A stretch of 64,000 bases of DNA from Minicystis rosea (GTDB taxonomy: Bacteria > Myxococcota_A > Polyangia > Polyangiales > Polyangiaceae). The position numbers were made by a program, and so were the translations under genes. The stretch lies in assembly GCA_001931535.1 (NCBI GenBank), contig CP016211.1, positions 558,001-622,000 on the forward strand, read 5' to 3'. Of the stretch, positions 27,959 to 36,909 are shown piece after piece (position 1 is the stretch's first letter; each line of letters begins with the position of its first letter). Under the pieces are notes generated by a model, which saw nothing but the letters and a program-made list of their open reading frames with translations, was not told the DNA's origin and made no database searches.

Positions 27959-28675
27959 ATGATCTCGTTCAACGTCTCTCCCGTCTCCCGTCTCTCTGCC
28001 GCTCTCGTCTCTCTGGCCTTCGTCTCCGCGCTCGCCGCCTGCAGCGACGATGGCAGCGGCGGCACCGGGGGCGCCGGCGGCTCTCCCTCCAGCTCGAGCA
28101 GCAGCGGCAGCACGTCATCCTCCACCACGGGGACGGGCGGTACGGGCGGCAGTGCCTCGAATCCGTACGACACCGCGGACAAGATCAACACCTATCTCGA
28201 CGGCAAGACGCTCACGATGTCGGGCGCCGACATTCCCACCGATCCCAATGGCTACAACGAGAACGTCAACTTCGGTCAGGCCTCCCAGTGCTACGCCTCG
28301 GTGGTGATGACGCCGACGGCGGCCATGTGGCATGTCGACAGCACGCTCGGCACTCTGAACGACGCGCCCAACACGGGCGACAAGGGCACGTGTGATCACG
28401 GCACGCCGGGTCAGAAGCTGAGCTTCGACTCCACCGCGATCCTCATCGAGAACGTCACCGCGGACTGCTTCGATTTCACCGCGACCTACGTCGGCTTCAG
28501 CCAAGAAGGGCGCGGCCAGATCGCCGCCGACGGCAAGACGTTGAAGCTCGAGCTCTTCTTCGGCGGCCAGGCCACGGGGCACCGCTGCGGCGACGGCGCC
28601 GTGGGCGCCAAGACGGTGAAGATCAAGGGCGCCGATTTCACCGGCAACGCGGTCCAGGTCTACAAGGTGCAGTAG
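27959..28675 (+). CDS. Lipoprotein with Ser/Gly linker, unknown function
   Basis: 238 residues; GAGAGGAGA before ATG 27959. Signal peptide with lipobox SALAAC (Cys about 28), linker GGTGGAGGSPSSSSSSGSTS, then a compact 160-residue domain starting NPYDTADKINTYLDGKTLTM and containing four conserved-looking cysteines (CYASVVMT, KGTCDHG, ADCFDF, HRCGDG). Its beta-strand pattern suggests a binding protein. It sits between the esterase and the porin in the same orientation. Confidence 0.72.
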   Translation: MISFNVSPVSRLSAALVSLAFVSALAACSDDGSGGTGGAGGSPSSSSSSGSTSSSTTGTGGTGGSASNPYDTADKINTYLDGKTLTMSGADIPTDPNGYNENVNFGQASQCYASVVMTPTAAMWHVDSTLGTLNDAPNTGDKGTCDHGTPGQKLSFDSTAILIENVTADCFDFTATYVGFSQEGRGQIAADGKTLKLELFFGGQATGHRCGDGAVGAKTVKIKGADFTGNAVQVYKVQ

Positions 28676-28833
28676 CGCTCCGCTGTGCCGCACGGTTCGA
28701 GGCCGCGGGGACGGCGCGGCGGACACCCAGGCTCGGAGAGGCCTTGTCGGCGCTCTCCGCCGGTGTCCTCGCGCGTCGCTGCTCGAACCGGGCGACGCCG
28801 GCCATTCGTGATCTTCCTCATCGGGCGTGCACC

Positions 28834-30480
28834 ATGAAAACGTCACTCCCCCATACCCTCGCAGCGCTTGGCGCCTGTGCCGCCCTGCTCGCGCCTCTCC
28901 CGGCGCTGGCCGCCGGCCCCGGCGTGCCCGGCCTGGACTCGCTGATCGACTGGCGCGAGCGGAACCTCCGCGACGACGATCCGAAGCCGAGCGACATCCA
29001 GCTCATCAATTACTTCTTCGTGCGGGCGACCTTCACCAACCAGCTCGCCGATCCCTCCGGCCTCAAAGGCGTCTCACTCGGCCCCTTCGGCCTCATCACG
29101 GGCAGCTCCACGCGCACGGGGGAGGGCTCGCGCACGTTCTATGTCGAGCAGCGGTGGATCCCGGTCATCGCCTACAGCCCGAGCTTCGCCGACGGGCTCG
29201 CCACCTTCCGCGCCCAGCTCGAGATCGATTTCACCTGGGGCCTCGCCGCCAACCAGGTGCAGCCCAACCAGGGCGGCGGCTTCAACGCCGATCAGATCAA
29301 CGTCCAGACCAAGAACGTCAACGCCGCCATCACCCCCACGCGCGATCCGGACCAACTCGACATCATCCTCGGGACACAGTCGTTCTATGACAGTGTTTAC
29401 GATCCGACGACGACCTCCCTCTTCGACATCGTTCGGACGGGCTACAAGCTCACCTATCTCGGCACGGACGCAACTGGCGTCGCGGCGTACTCGAAATTCG
29501 GCGGGCTCTCCAAGCTGAGCTTCATCCCCATCGGCTCCGCGCAGCCCGACAAGGCCTCGAAGAACGACGCCCGCTTCGCCTACGCCTACCTGTTCACCGC
29601 CGACTACGCCTACAAGCTCTGGCCAGGGACGTACATCGGCGCTTCCTACTGGCACCTCAAGGACGACACCAAGGGCGCTGCGTACGCCTACGAGGGCCTC
29701 GTCAAATCGGGCCCTTCGTCCACCGGCCTCGGCTCGTTCACCGGCACGGCGCGCTTCAACATGGATGACCCGACAGGGCACGTCGAATACCTCGGGTTGA
29801 ACTTCCACCACAACCTGAGCTTCGCCACGAGCAACCTCTCGGCCTCGGGCTTTTTCATGTACAACTTCGGGAAGTTCAAGAACAACAAGGAAGGCTCGAA
29901 GCTCCTCCCCGAGGTCGACATCAGCGGTTACGCCGCCAACCTGGAGCTGGCCTATCGCTGGGGGCGCACCAACAACGATCTCCTCACGCTGGAGGGCATG
30001 TACACCTCCGGCGACGCCGACCCCAACGACGGTAAATACAAGAGCGCCTTCACCATGAACTACTACGGCCTCCCTGGCGCCGTGTGGTTCAACCACAAGA
30101 CGCTCCTACTCTATCCCTTCACCAGCACCGTGAACAACTACACGGGCGCGGTCACGGACATCTCCAACCAGGGATACGGCGTGACCTCCGCCATCCTCAC
30201 CGCCGCCGGCGACATCATCCCCAACAAGCTCAATGTGAAGATCGGCGCCGCCACCGCGCAGAGCAGCGCCCGGCCCCAGCCTTACGCCGCCGGCGGGCCG
30301 CAGCGCGGCCGGCTGATCGGCGTCGAGGGCAACATCGAGGTCAAGTATCAGCTCCGATATCTCATGACCGTCGGTCTGCACGCCGGATACATGAAGAAGG
30401 GGAGCTTCTACGAGGGCAACTCCCAGCTCACCAGCGACCCCTGGGCGGCCTTTACCACCTTCACCTGGTACGCGTTCTAG
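28834..30480 (+). CDS. Outer-membrane beta-barrel (DUF1302/porin-like)
   Basis: 548 residues. Sec signal MKTSLPHTLAALGACAALL to ALA (about 26). The rest alternates short beta-strands rich in aromatic girdle residues (FYVEQRWIPVIAYSPSF, AYLFTADYAYKLWPGTYIGA, NLELAYRW) and ends in an aromatic C-terminal strand, TFTWYAF, as expected for BamA-assembled barrels. Terminal Phe is typical. It overlaps no gene and is followed after seven bases by the lipoprotein hydrolase, so the two are cotranscribed. Probable channel for hydrolysis products released by the secreted esterase; substrate is inferred. Confidence 0.82.
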   Translation: MKTSLPHTLAALGACAALLAPLPALAAGPGVPGLDSLIDWRERNLRDDDPKPSDIQLINYFFVRATFTNQLADPSGLKGVSLGPFGLITGSSTRTGEGSRTFYVEQRWIPVIAYSPSFADGLATFRAQLEIDFTWGLAANQVQPNQGGGFNADQINVQTKNVNAAITPTRDPDQLDIILGTQSFYDSVYDPTTTSLFDIVRTGYKLTYLGTDATGVAAYSKFGGLSKLSFIPIGSAQPDKASKNDARFAYAYLFTADYAYKLWPGTYIGASYWHLKDDTKGAAYAYEGLVKSGPSSTGLGSFTGTARFNMDDPTGHVEYLGLNFHHNLSFATSNLSASGFFMYNFGKFKNNKEGSKLLPEVDISGYAANLELAYRWGRTNNDLLTLEGMYTSGDADPNDGKYKSAFTMNYYGLPGAVWFNHKTLLLYPFTSTVNNYTGAVTDISNQGYGVTSAILTAAGDIIPNKLNVKIGAATAQSSARPQPYAAGGPQRGRLIGVEGNIEVKYQLRYLMTVGLHAGYMKKGSFYEGNSQLTSDPWAAFTTFTWYAF

Positions 30481-30487
30481 AGGCACC

Positions 30488-31498
30488 ATGAGAGCCGTCA
30501 TCACCGTCGCCGCGGCCATCGCCGCCCTCGCTCTCGGCTGTACGCCGTCCTTCAAGGGAAAGCCGCCGCTCGCGTTCAAGGACCTTTCGTACACCGGCCC
30601 TTCCGGCCAGGCCTGGCCGGAGAAGCGCGCCGCGCTCCCCGAGACGACCACGACTCACCACCTGCCGAAGCCGCTCGAGGTGGGTTATGTCGAGCTCAAC
30701 CCGCAAGGCAAGCAGGCGCTCATCTTCATCCACGGGCTGGGCTCTTATCTCAAATTCTGGCGCTACCAACTCGATGCCTTCGCCGCGCGCGGATACCGCG
30801 TCATCGCCGTTGATTTGCCGGGATACGGCAAGTCCGACAAGCCCGCTTCGTTCCCGTACACGACCGAGGCAATGGCCGACGCGGTCCGCGAGGTCGTGAA
30901 GGCCGCCGGCGTGGAGAAGCCCATCCTCGTCGGTCACTCGATGGGCGGGCAGACGGCGCTCTCCTACGCCATCCGCTTCCCGGACGAGCTGCGCGCGCTG
31001 GTGCTCACCTCGCCCGCGGGCTTCGAGGAGTTCTCCCGGCGCGAGAAGGAGTGGTTCCGGAAGGTCTTCACCGCCCGGCTCATCAAGCACGCGGACGAAG
31101 ATGCGATCTGGGGCTCCGTCCGCCGCGCCAACTTCGGCAAGTGGCGCTCCGAGCTGGAGTGGCTCATCGAGGAGCGCGTGCGCCTCGCCGGAAGCCCCGA
31201 GTTCGACAGCTACGCGTACGCCAACGTGAAGACGGTCGCCGGCCTCGCCGACAACGACTTCGTGCGTACCAGCCTCGACAAGGTGAAGGCGCCGACCGTC
31301 ATCGTCTATGGCGACCGGGACCAGCTCATCCCCAATCCGTTCCTGCACGGCGGGTTCACCTCCTCGATCATGCGCCAGGGCCACGAGCGCATCGCGGGCT
31401 CCAGGCTGGTCGCGCTCGAAGGCTGCGGCCACACCGTGCAGATGGATTGCCCGCGCGAATACAACGAGGCCGTCCTCGCCTTCCTGCGCGGGCTTTGA
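30488..31498 (+). CDS. Lipoprotein alpha/beta hydrolase
   Basis: 336 residues. Signal with lipobox LALGC (Cys18), so it is membrane-anchored. Alpha/beta hydrolase fold: oxyanion HGLG (82-85), DLPGYGKSDKP (109-119), nucleophile GHSMGG with Ser151, acid in VYGDRDQLI and His in EGCGHTVQ near the C-terminus. Starts seven bases after the porin stop. It would act on ester substrates in the envelope, downstream of the secreted esterase. Confidence 0.88.
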   Translation: MRAVITVAAAIAALALGCTPSFKGKPPLAFKDLSYTGPSGQAWPEKRAALPETTTTHHLPKPLEVGYVELNPQGKQALIFIHGLGSYLKFWRYQLDAFAARGYRVIAVDLPGYGKSDKPASFPYTTEAMADAVREVVKAAGVEKPILVGHSMGGQTALSYAIRFPDELRALVLTSPAGFEEFSRREKEWFRKVFTARLIKHADEDAIWGSVRRANFGKWRSELEWLIEERVRLAGSPEFDSYAYANVKTVAGLADNDFVRTSLDKVKAPTVIVYGDRDQLIPNPFLHGGFTSSIMRQGHERIAGSRLVALEGCGHTVQMDCPREYNEAVLAFLRGL

Positions 31499-31606
31499 TT
31501 CACGCGCCGTCGCCGGCCGAACACGTGATGTGCGCGCGGGCGCGCTCGGGCGATGACCGGCGATGAATCGCGGCGCGATGGGACGATTGGAGCAGAGACG
31601 AAAGCC

Positions 31607-32839
31607 ATGGCTCAGACCCACTCCCGGCATCGCTACGTCGTCGAAGCCGTCATGTTCCTCACGTATGCCCTCTTCGGCGTGTCATGGATGGCCTTGGCGC
31701 CGCTCGGGCCGGATCTGATGACGTTCTTCCACGTCTCGAAGACCGAGTTCTCGTTCCTCAACACCGTGGTGACCATTGCCAAGGTGATCGCGCCCATCGT
31801 GACGGGGGCGGCCGCCGTGCGATTCGGGCTCAAGCGCACCATCCTCCTCGGCTCTCTCCTCATCTGCGCCGTGCTCGCGGGGCCGCTCGCGCCGAGCTTC
31901 CAGGTCTTCGTGGTGAGCCGTTTCCTCTTCGGCCTGGGCGGCGCCGTGGTCGTGACGTCGATGGCGCCGATGGCCATGCAATGGTTCCCGCGGAGCGAGC
32001 TGCCCGCGGTGAACGCGTGGAACGGCGTCGCCGCCAACTCCGGGATCGCCGTCGCCATGTACGTCACCACGCCGCTCGCCGGGACGGCGCTCGGCTGGCG
32101 CGGCACGCTCGTCGTCTTCGGCGCGCTGAACGCGGTGATGCTCGTGGCCTGGGCGCTCCTCGGGCGGGAAAACAAGGATTCTGCCGCGCTCGGCGGCGGC
32201 ACGGGGTCCTCTCCGGAGGGCGCTCGGGTGAGCTACCTCGACGTGTGGCGGATGAAAGAGACCTGGCTGGCCACGCTCGCGTTCACGGGCGCGGTCGCGC
32301 TCTACCTGTCGTTCAGCTACTGGCTCCCCACCTTCTACCAGGAGCAGTTCCATTTTGATCGCGCCGGCGCCGCCCGCTACAGCGGGATCGTCAACCTCGC
32401 CGGGATCCCTTCCGCGATCATCTGTGGATACCTGACGCAACGCCTCGGCGTGCGGCGGCCCTTCCTCATCGTCGGCGGGCTCATCGCCGGCACGGTGGCC
32501 TTCGGCATGTTCCTCTTCGCGTCGCCGGCGATCATCATGGCTTCGGCGATCTTGCTCGGCGTGGCCCTCTTCATCCCCACGGCCGCGATCACGACGCTGC
32601 TCATGGAGCTCCCCGGCGTCACGCCCCGTCACGTGAGCCTGATCATGGGGACGATGTTCAGCTTCTGTTATGTCGTCTCGGCGTTCGCGCCGAACTTGGT
32701 CGCGGTCCTGCGCGAGCGCACGGGCTCCTTCGTCCCCGGCTTCATCACCTTGACGGTGCTCTCGTGGGTGATCTTCGTGGCCGGCTTCCTCCTGCCGGAG
32801 ACAGGCCCCCGGGCCCGCGCCGCCGCGGGCGCCGCGTGA
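31607..32839 (+). CDS. MFS transporter (nitrate/cyanate or organic-anion porter-like)
   Basis: 410 residues from ATG 31607; an ATG at 31553 would add 18 residues and cannot be excluded. Twelve predicted TM helices, with the MFS loop signature FGLKRTILLG after TM2 and a second half-repeat LGVRRPFLIVGG. GPDLMTFFHVSKTEFSFLNT resembles the NarK/CynX/oxalate-formate group. It follows the hydrolase by about 100 bp on the same strand and is the natural inner-membrane step of the ester-use cluster; the substrate is inferred. Confidence 0.85.
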   Translation: MAQTHSRHRYVVEAVMFLTYALFGVSWMALAPLGPDLMTFFHVSKTEFSFLNTVVTIAKVIAPIVTGAAAVRFGLKRTILLGSLLICAVLAGPLAPSFQVFVVSRFLFGLGGAVVVTSMAPMAMQWFPRSELPAVNAWNGVAANSGIAVAMYVTTPLAGTALGWRGTLVVFGALNAVMLVAWALLGRENKDSAALGGGTGSSPEGARVSYLDVWRMKETWLATLAFTGAVALYLSFSYWLPTFYQEQFHFDRAGAARYSGIVNLAGIPSAIICGYLTQRLGVRRPFLIVGGLIAGTVAFGMFLFASPAIIMASAILLGVALFIPTAAITTLLMELPGVTPRHVSLIMGTMFSFCYVVSAFAPNLVAVLRERTGSFVPGFITLTVLSWVIFVAGFLLPETGPRARAAAGAA

Positions 32840-33020
32840 CGTCGTCCCAGCTTGCCACGACCTCGATCGACAAGGGTGAGCGCGTGGCGGTGCTGGCCAA
32901 GAGCTGCACCGAGCAGCTCGACCTCCTGCGGCGGAGCTGCTGGCAAGGTCGACAAGCGGCTCGTCCGCGAGCGCCACGGCGGCCGTTGACACGTTGTGTC
33001 ATCGCCCCTACCGGTGCGGG

Positions 33021-33620
33021 ATGTCCATCCCCGCGTCCGTCACGCTCCACGACGGCAGCCGGGTGGCGCTACGCCCGATCCGGCCCAGCGACGCCTCCGC
33101 CCTGCGCGCCATGTTTCATCGCCTCTCGGCCGAGTCGCGCTACCAGCGGTTCTTCGCCGTGTTCAACGATCTCTCGCCGGCGATGCTGAGCTACCTGACC
33201 GACGTCGACGGCGACCATCACATCGCCCTCATCGCCGTCGTGCCCGATGCCGGCGGCGAGCGCATCGTCGGCGTCGCCCGCGCCGTGCGCGACGCGGATC
33301 AGCGCGACGTCGCCGAGGCCGCGCTCACGGTGGCCGACGACATGCAGCGCAGGGGGCTGGGCACGCGGCTCCTCGCCGAGCTCTCCCATGTCGCCCGCGC
33401 GCGGGGCGTGCGCCGCTTCCGGCTCGAGGTGAAGCGCGACAACGCGGCCATGCGCCGGCTCGTCGCCGAAGCGGACGGGGCGATGGTGGGCGCGACCGGT
33501 GCCGACATCACCTTCGAGGTCGAGCTGCGCCGCTCCCCGGCGAGGATCCTGCTCCACTTGATCGCGAGCCAGACCCGCGCCTTCTTCGCGCTGCTCGCGC
33601 CTCCCGACGCCCACGTGTAG
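33021..33620 (+). CDS. GNAT family N-acetyltransferase
   Basis: 199 residues. GNAT fold: VALRPIRPSDASALRAMF at the N-terminus, and the acetyl-CoA loop DDMQRRGLGTRLLAELSHVA (about 110-128) with the R/Q-x-x-G-x-G/A signature. ATG at 33021; an upstream in-frame GTG at 32994 lacks support. The C-terminal 40 residues (ARILLHLIASQTRAFFALLA) are hydrophobic and unusual. Substrate unknown. Confidence 0.85.
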   Translation: MSIPASVTLHDGSRVALRPIRPSDASALRAMFHRLSAESRYQRFFAVFNDLSPAMLSYLTDVDGDHHIALIAVVPDAGGERIVGVARAVRDADQRDVAEAALTVADDMQRRGLGTRLLAELSHVARARGVRRFRLEVKRDNAAMRRLVAEADGAMVGATGADITFEVELRRSPARILLHLIASQTRAFFALLAPPDAHV

Positions 33621-33820
33621 CGCCTCGAACGTGACCGATAGAGCGCTTCGAGCGGCTCGTCGCCGCAGAGCAACGCGTCGCCGATGCTCCACCGGCCCAT
33701 CGCCGGTCACGCTTCCTCCATCGCGGATCGCCGCGCAGCCCGTTGCACGAGAGGCCTCACCGGCTCGTCGTCCGCGATGCTCCTCGTTGCCAGCTCCCTC
33801 TTCACATCCTCGCGCCTCGC

Positions 33821-34780
33821 TCACCCGCGTGTCTTCTCCGCACGCGGAGGCGCAGTCCCCACCACCGCAGGCACCGCCTTGCGCATCACCTCGACGAACT
33901 GCCGTAGCCGCGCCGGATGGAAGCGCGCTTGGGGATAGACGAGGTAGACCGGCAACGACTCCGCCTGCCATGAAGGCGCGACGCGCACGAGGCGCCGCTT
34001 TTCGATCTCGTCTTCGACCAGCCACGCGGACGCGACACCGACGCCGACGCCGAGGATCGCGGCGCTGCGCAGGGCGTACAGGCTGTCGGTGCTCATGCGC
34101 GGGCGGATGGGCAGCTCGAAGCGCTCGCCCGTGGAGGGACGGAACAGCGCGATCTCGGTGCGGTAGAACGTGCGCAGCGCGAGCCAGGGCAGCGACGCGA
34201 GCTCGGCGGGATGCGCGGGCGGCGCGCCTTTGCCGAGCAACGACGGCGCGGCCACCACGATGCGCGGGACCTCGGAGAGACGGATGGCGACCAGCGAAGG
34301 ATCGGTCACCGGGCCCACGTGGATCGCGCAGTCGATGCCGTCGGCGATGAAGCTCGGCGTGCGATCGTGCAGCAGCCACTCCACCGACACGCGCGGGTGG
34401 CGCGCGAGGTAGGCGGCGAGCGGCGCGACCAAGTTCTCCTGGCCGAATGCGTGCGGCACCACCACGCGCAGCGTCCCCCCGGGCTCGCGGCCGGCGCCGC
34501 GCAGATCGTCCTCGAAGGCCGACAGGCTCGCGAGCAGCTCTTTCGCGCGCTCGTAGCAACGCTCGCCGTCCTCGGTGAGCTTCATGGCATGCGTGGAGCG
34601 GAGCAGGAGCGAGAGCCCGAGCGAACGCTCCAGCGCCTGCAAACGCCGGCTCACGGTGGGCTGCGTCGTGCCGAGCTGCGCGGCCGCGGCGGACAAGCTC
34701 CCCGCTTCGACGACGCGCACGAACGTCGCCATCAACGTGACGCGATCGAGCGATGAAGCCGGCGTATCCTTGGCGGTCAT
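33821..34780 (-). CDS. LysR family transcriptional regulator
   Basis: 319 residues. N-terminal winged helix-turn-helix (LMATFVRVVEAGSLSAAAAQ, TTQPTVSRRLQALERSLG, about 15-65) and a substrate-binding domain (about 100-300). Divergently transcribed from the MFS gene at 34876 with 95 bp between starts, the usual arrangement for a LysR protein controlling its neighbour. Confidence 0.93.
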   Translation of the reverse strand: MTAKDTPASSLDRVTLMATFVRVVEAGSLSAAAAQLGTTQPTVSRRLQALERSLGLSLLLRSTHAMKLTEDGERCYERAKELLASLSAFEDDLRGAGREPGGTLRVVVPHAFGQENLVAPLAAYLARHPRVSVEWLLHDRTPSFIADGIDCAIHVGPVTDPSLVAIRLSEVPRIVVAAPSLLGKGAPPAHPAELASLPWLALRTFYRTEIALFRPSTGERFELPIRPRMSTDSLYALRSAAILGVGVGVASAWLVEDEIEKRRLVRVAPSWQAESLPVYLVYPQARFHPARLRQFVEVMRKAVPAVVGTAPPRAEKTRG

Positions 34781-34818
34781 GCGTTCACCGTATGACCATC
34801 GTGCTCTCGACGCTACTA

Positions 34819-34847
34819 CCAGTCTTTCGCAAGGCTTTTCATACTGG
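34819..34847. promoter_or_regulatory. Possible LysR binding site in divergent intergenic region
   Basis: CCAGT and ACTGG arms (34819-34823, 34843-34847) enclose a TTTCGCAAGG core with a CTT/AAG dyad. A dyad in the only 95-bp space between lysR and the MFS gene is where the operator is expected. Confidence 0.35.
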
Positions 34848-34875
34848 GGCCACCTCTCACGAAGGTGATTCCGCC

Positions 34876-36111
34876 ATGATGCTCATTCCTTCGACGCATG
34901 CTCCCGCCGCGATCGCACCTGCCGACGACCGCACCGCAGTGCCGCGTGGTCTCGTGCTGCTGCTCGCCGCCGGCGCGGCCGCGTCGGTCGCCGCGCTTTA
35001 CTACAGCCAGCCGATGCTCGGCGTGCTCGGGGCCGAGATCGGCGCCTCCGACACGGCGGTCGGGTTCGTTCCGACGCTCACGCAGCTCGGCTACGCGATC
35101 GGGATCCTGCTGCTCGCGCCGCTCGGCGATCGATACGATCGGCGCCGCATCATCCTCGCGAAGGCGGCGGTGCTCAGCGTGGCGCTGCTGTTCGCGGGCG
35201 CCGTCCGCTCGATCGGCGCGCTGTGGATCGCGAGCCTCGCGATGGGGCTCGCCGCCACCTTGGCGCAGGACATCGTGCCCGCCGCCGCGACGATCGCGCC
35301 CGAGACCCATCGCGGGAAGGTGGTCGGCACGGTGATGACGGGGCTCTTGCTCGGCATCCTGCTCTCGCGCGTGGTGAGCGGCTTCGTCGCGGAGCACTTC
35401 GGGTGGCGCGCGGTGTTCGTCGCGGCGGCGGCCAGCGTCGCGCTCCTCGGCGTGGCCATGTGGCGCAAGCTTCCTCGCTTCGAGCCGACCACCGAGCTCG
35501 GGTACGGCGCGCTGCTCGGCTCGCTCGCGGATCTATGGCGACGTCATCCCGCGCTGCGGCGCGCGGCCCTCGCGCAGGGGCTCCTCTCGATCGGCTTCAG
35601 CGCGTTCTGGTCGACGCTCGCGGTGCTGCTCCACGGCGCGCCGTTCCACGTGGGCAGCACGGTCGCGGGCGCGTTCGGCCTCGCCGGTGCCGCGGGCGCG
35701 CTGGCCGCGCCGCTCGCCGGTGGTGTCGCGGATCGGCACGGCCCGGAGCGCGTGACGAAGCTCGGCGCGGGCCTCGTAGTGGCGGCGTTCGCCACGATGG
35801 CGCTGCTCCCGCTGCTCTCGGCGCATGGTGCGCTGTGGCTGCTCGCGGCGAGCGCCGTCGGCTTCGACTTCGGTGTCCAGGCGACGCTGGTCGCGCATCA
35901 GACGATCGTCTACGGCCTCGAGCCCAGCGCGCGCAGCCGCCTCAACGCGCTCATGATCGTCGGGATGTTCATCGGGATGGCCGCCGGCGCCGCGCTCGGG
36001 AGCTTCGCGCTCGCGCGGTGGGGCTTCCTCGCGGTGACCGTCCTGGCCACGTCGGCCGCCGCGCTCGCGCTCATCGTGCGGCTCGGCACGCCCGCCGCGA
36101 GCCGGCGCTGA
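34876..36111 (+). CDS. MFS transporter, drug-efflux type
   Basis: 411 residues; GAAGGTGA precedes ATG 34876. Twelve TM helices. MFS motif A after TM2 reads LGDRYDRRRIILAKA, and the start YYSQPMLGVLGAEIGASDTAVGFVPTLTQLGYAIG matches the YnfM/multidrug-efflux subgroup. Controlled in all likelihood by the divergent LysR gene. Substrate unknown. Confidence 0.9.
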   Translation: MMLIPSTHAPAAIAPADDRTAVPRGLVLLLAAGAAASVAALYYSQPMLGVLGAEIGASDTAVGFVPTLTQLGYAIGILLLAPLGDRYDRRRIILAKAAVLSVALLFAGAVRSIGALWIASLAMGLAATLAQDIVPAAATIAPETHRGKVVGTVMTGLLLGILLSRVVSGFVAEHFGWRAVFVAAAASVALLGVAMWRKLPRFEPTTELGYGALLGSLADLWRRHPALRRAALAQGLLSIGFSAFWSTLAVLLHGAPFHVGSTVAGAFGLAGAAGALAAPLAGGVADRHGPERVTKLGAGLVVAAFATMALLPLLSAHGALWLLAASAVGFDFGVQATLVAHQTIVYGLEPSARSRLNALMIVGMFIGMAAGAALGSFALARWGFLAVTVLATSAAALALIVRLGTPAASRR

Positions 36112-36137
36112 GCACGATCGACTGAGACGAAGTATGG

Positions 36138-36283
36138 CCCTCGGCCACGAGGGCACCGCTCGAGACAATCGCGAGGGACACTGAGCACGGGCCGCATGGC
36201 GCGTGCATCTCCCTCGACCGCGAGGGCACCTCCCAAGACAATGGCGATGGACGCTGAGCACGGGCTGGACGGCGCGTGCCTCT
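36138..36283. repeat. 73-bp tandem direct repeat, two copies
   Basis: 36138-36210 and 36211-36283 both start CCCTCG(G/A)CC(A/G)CGAGGGCACC and share GAGACAATCGCGA-like and CTGAGCACGGGC blocks in the same order, with about 80 percent identity by eye. Confidence 0.75.
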
Positions 36284-36338
36284 CTCGCGCGCGAAGGCGT
36301 GGCTCACCGGGACAGGCGGCGGCCATCGTCACCGCCGC

Positions 36339-36830
36339 TTGTTCCGACGGCGATCCACGCTGCGCATCGCGTGCACGGCGCTTGTCCCATGCCGGGACAA
36401 CGGTCGTCTTCGTGAGCGCCCGTCGTGCCGCGCTGGGACTGGAGCGGTGCACGGTGGATCCCGATTCGCACGCGCTGGAACAAGGCCCGTCGCGCGTGCA
36501 CGCACCCTGTTCCGCCGTCGGAACAACCTCGGTGCACGGACGTTGCGGCAGGCTGTTCCGGCGTCGGAACAAGGGGGCCTCACCGTGGACACGGGTTGTC
36601 CCGCAGGAACGGAGGCGGCACGCGCTGCGCAAGGGTTGTCCCGGCGCAGGACAGGGTGTGCTCACGCTGCGCGGGGGTTGTTCCGGCGTGGGAAAGGAGG
36701 CGTACAGCGGTGAACGCTGGTTGTTCGGGCGCCGAATCCGGTTGCGCGCACGGTTTCCGGTCGTCGTTCTGGCGGTTGGCGGGCCCTGGGCGACAGTTGC
36801 GGGGCATCGGTTCCTTGCTCCCAAGGAACA
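36339..36830. repeat. Array of short palindromes on a ~42-bp period
   Basis: Motif TTGTTCC-GNCG-(T)GGAACAA or its TTGTCCC/GGGACAA variant recurs at about 36339, 36381, 36507, 36553, 36594, 36635, 36677 and 36719. A related GTTCCTTG/CAAGGAAC hairpin lies at 36810-36829. The best palindromes are 36382-36400, 36508-36525 and 36554-36571. Spacing is 41-46 bp, and the intervening DNA is GC-rich and variable with CACG-containing cores. Compensating changes (TTCC with GGAA, TCCC with GGGA) suggest selection on a hairpin. Confidence 0.75.
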
Positions 36831-36909
36831 GTGCGAGCCGGCATGATCAGGGCGCACGCCGGGACAATCGACAGCGGAAACAAACCTCTCCGGTATGCTC
36901 GCATCGTCC

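Larger units (their letters stand above)
36112..36909. other. Gene-free stretch made of tandem repeats
   Basis: About 800 bp with no supported gene. It is a 73-bp direct duplication (36138-36283) followed by a 42-bp repeat array with palindromes (36339-36736, plus stragglers to about 36865). Frames are open on both strands only because the repeat period is divisible by three. Confidence 0.7.

Noticed and set aside
36339..36830. CRISPR array
   Set aside because: Units are not identical, the period is 42 bp with palindromes inside it, and no cas genes are present.
36196..36846. Plus-strand ORF in the repeat array (216 codons), and its minus-strand counterpart
   Set aside because: The 42-bp period is divisible by three, so all frames stay open and give 14-residue Arg-rich repeats. 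No start signal.
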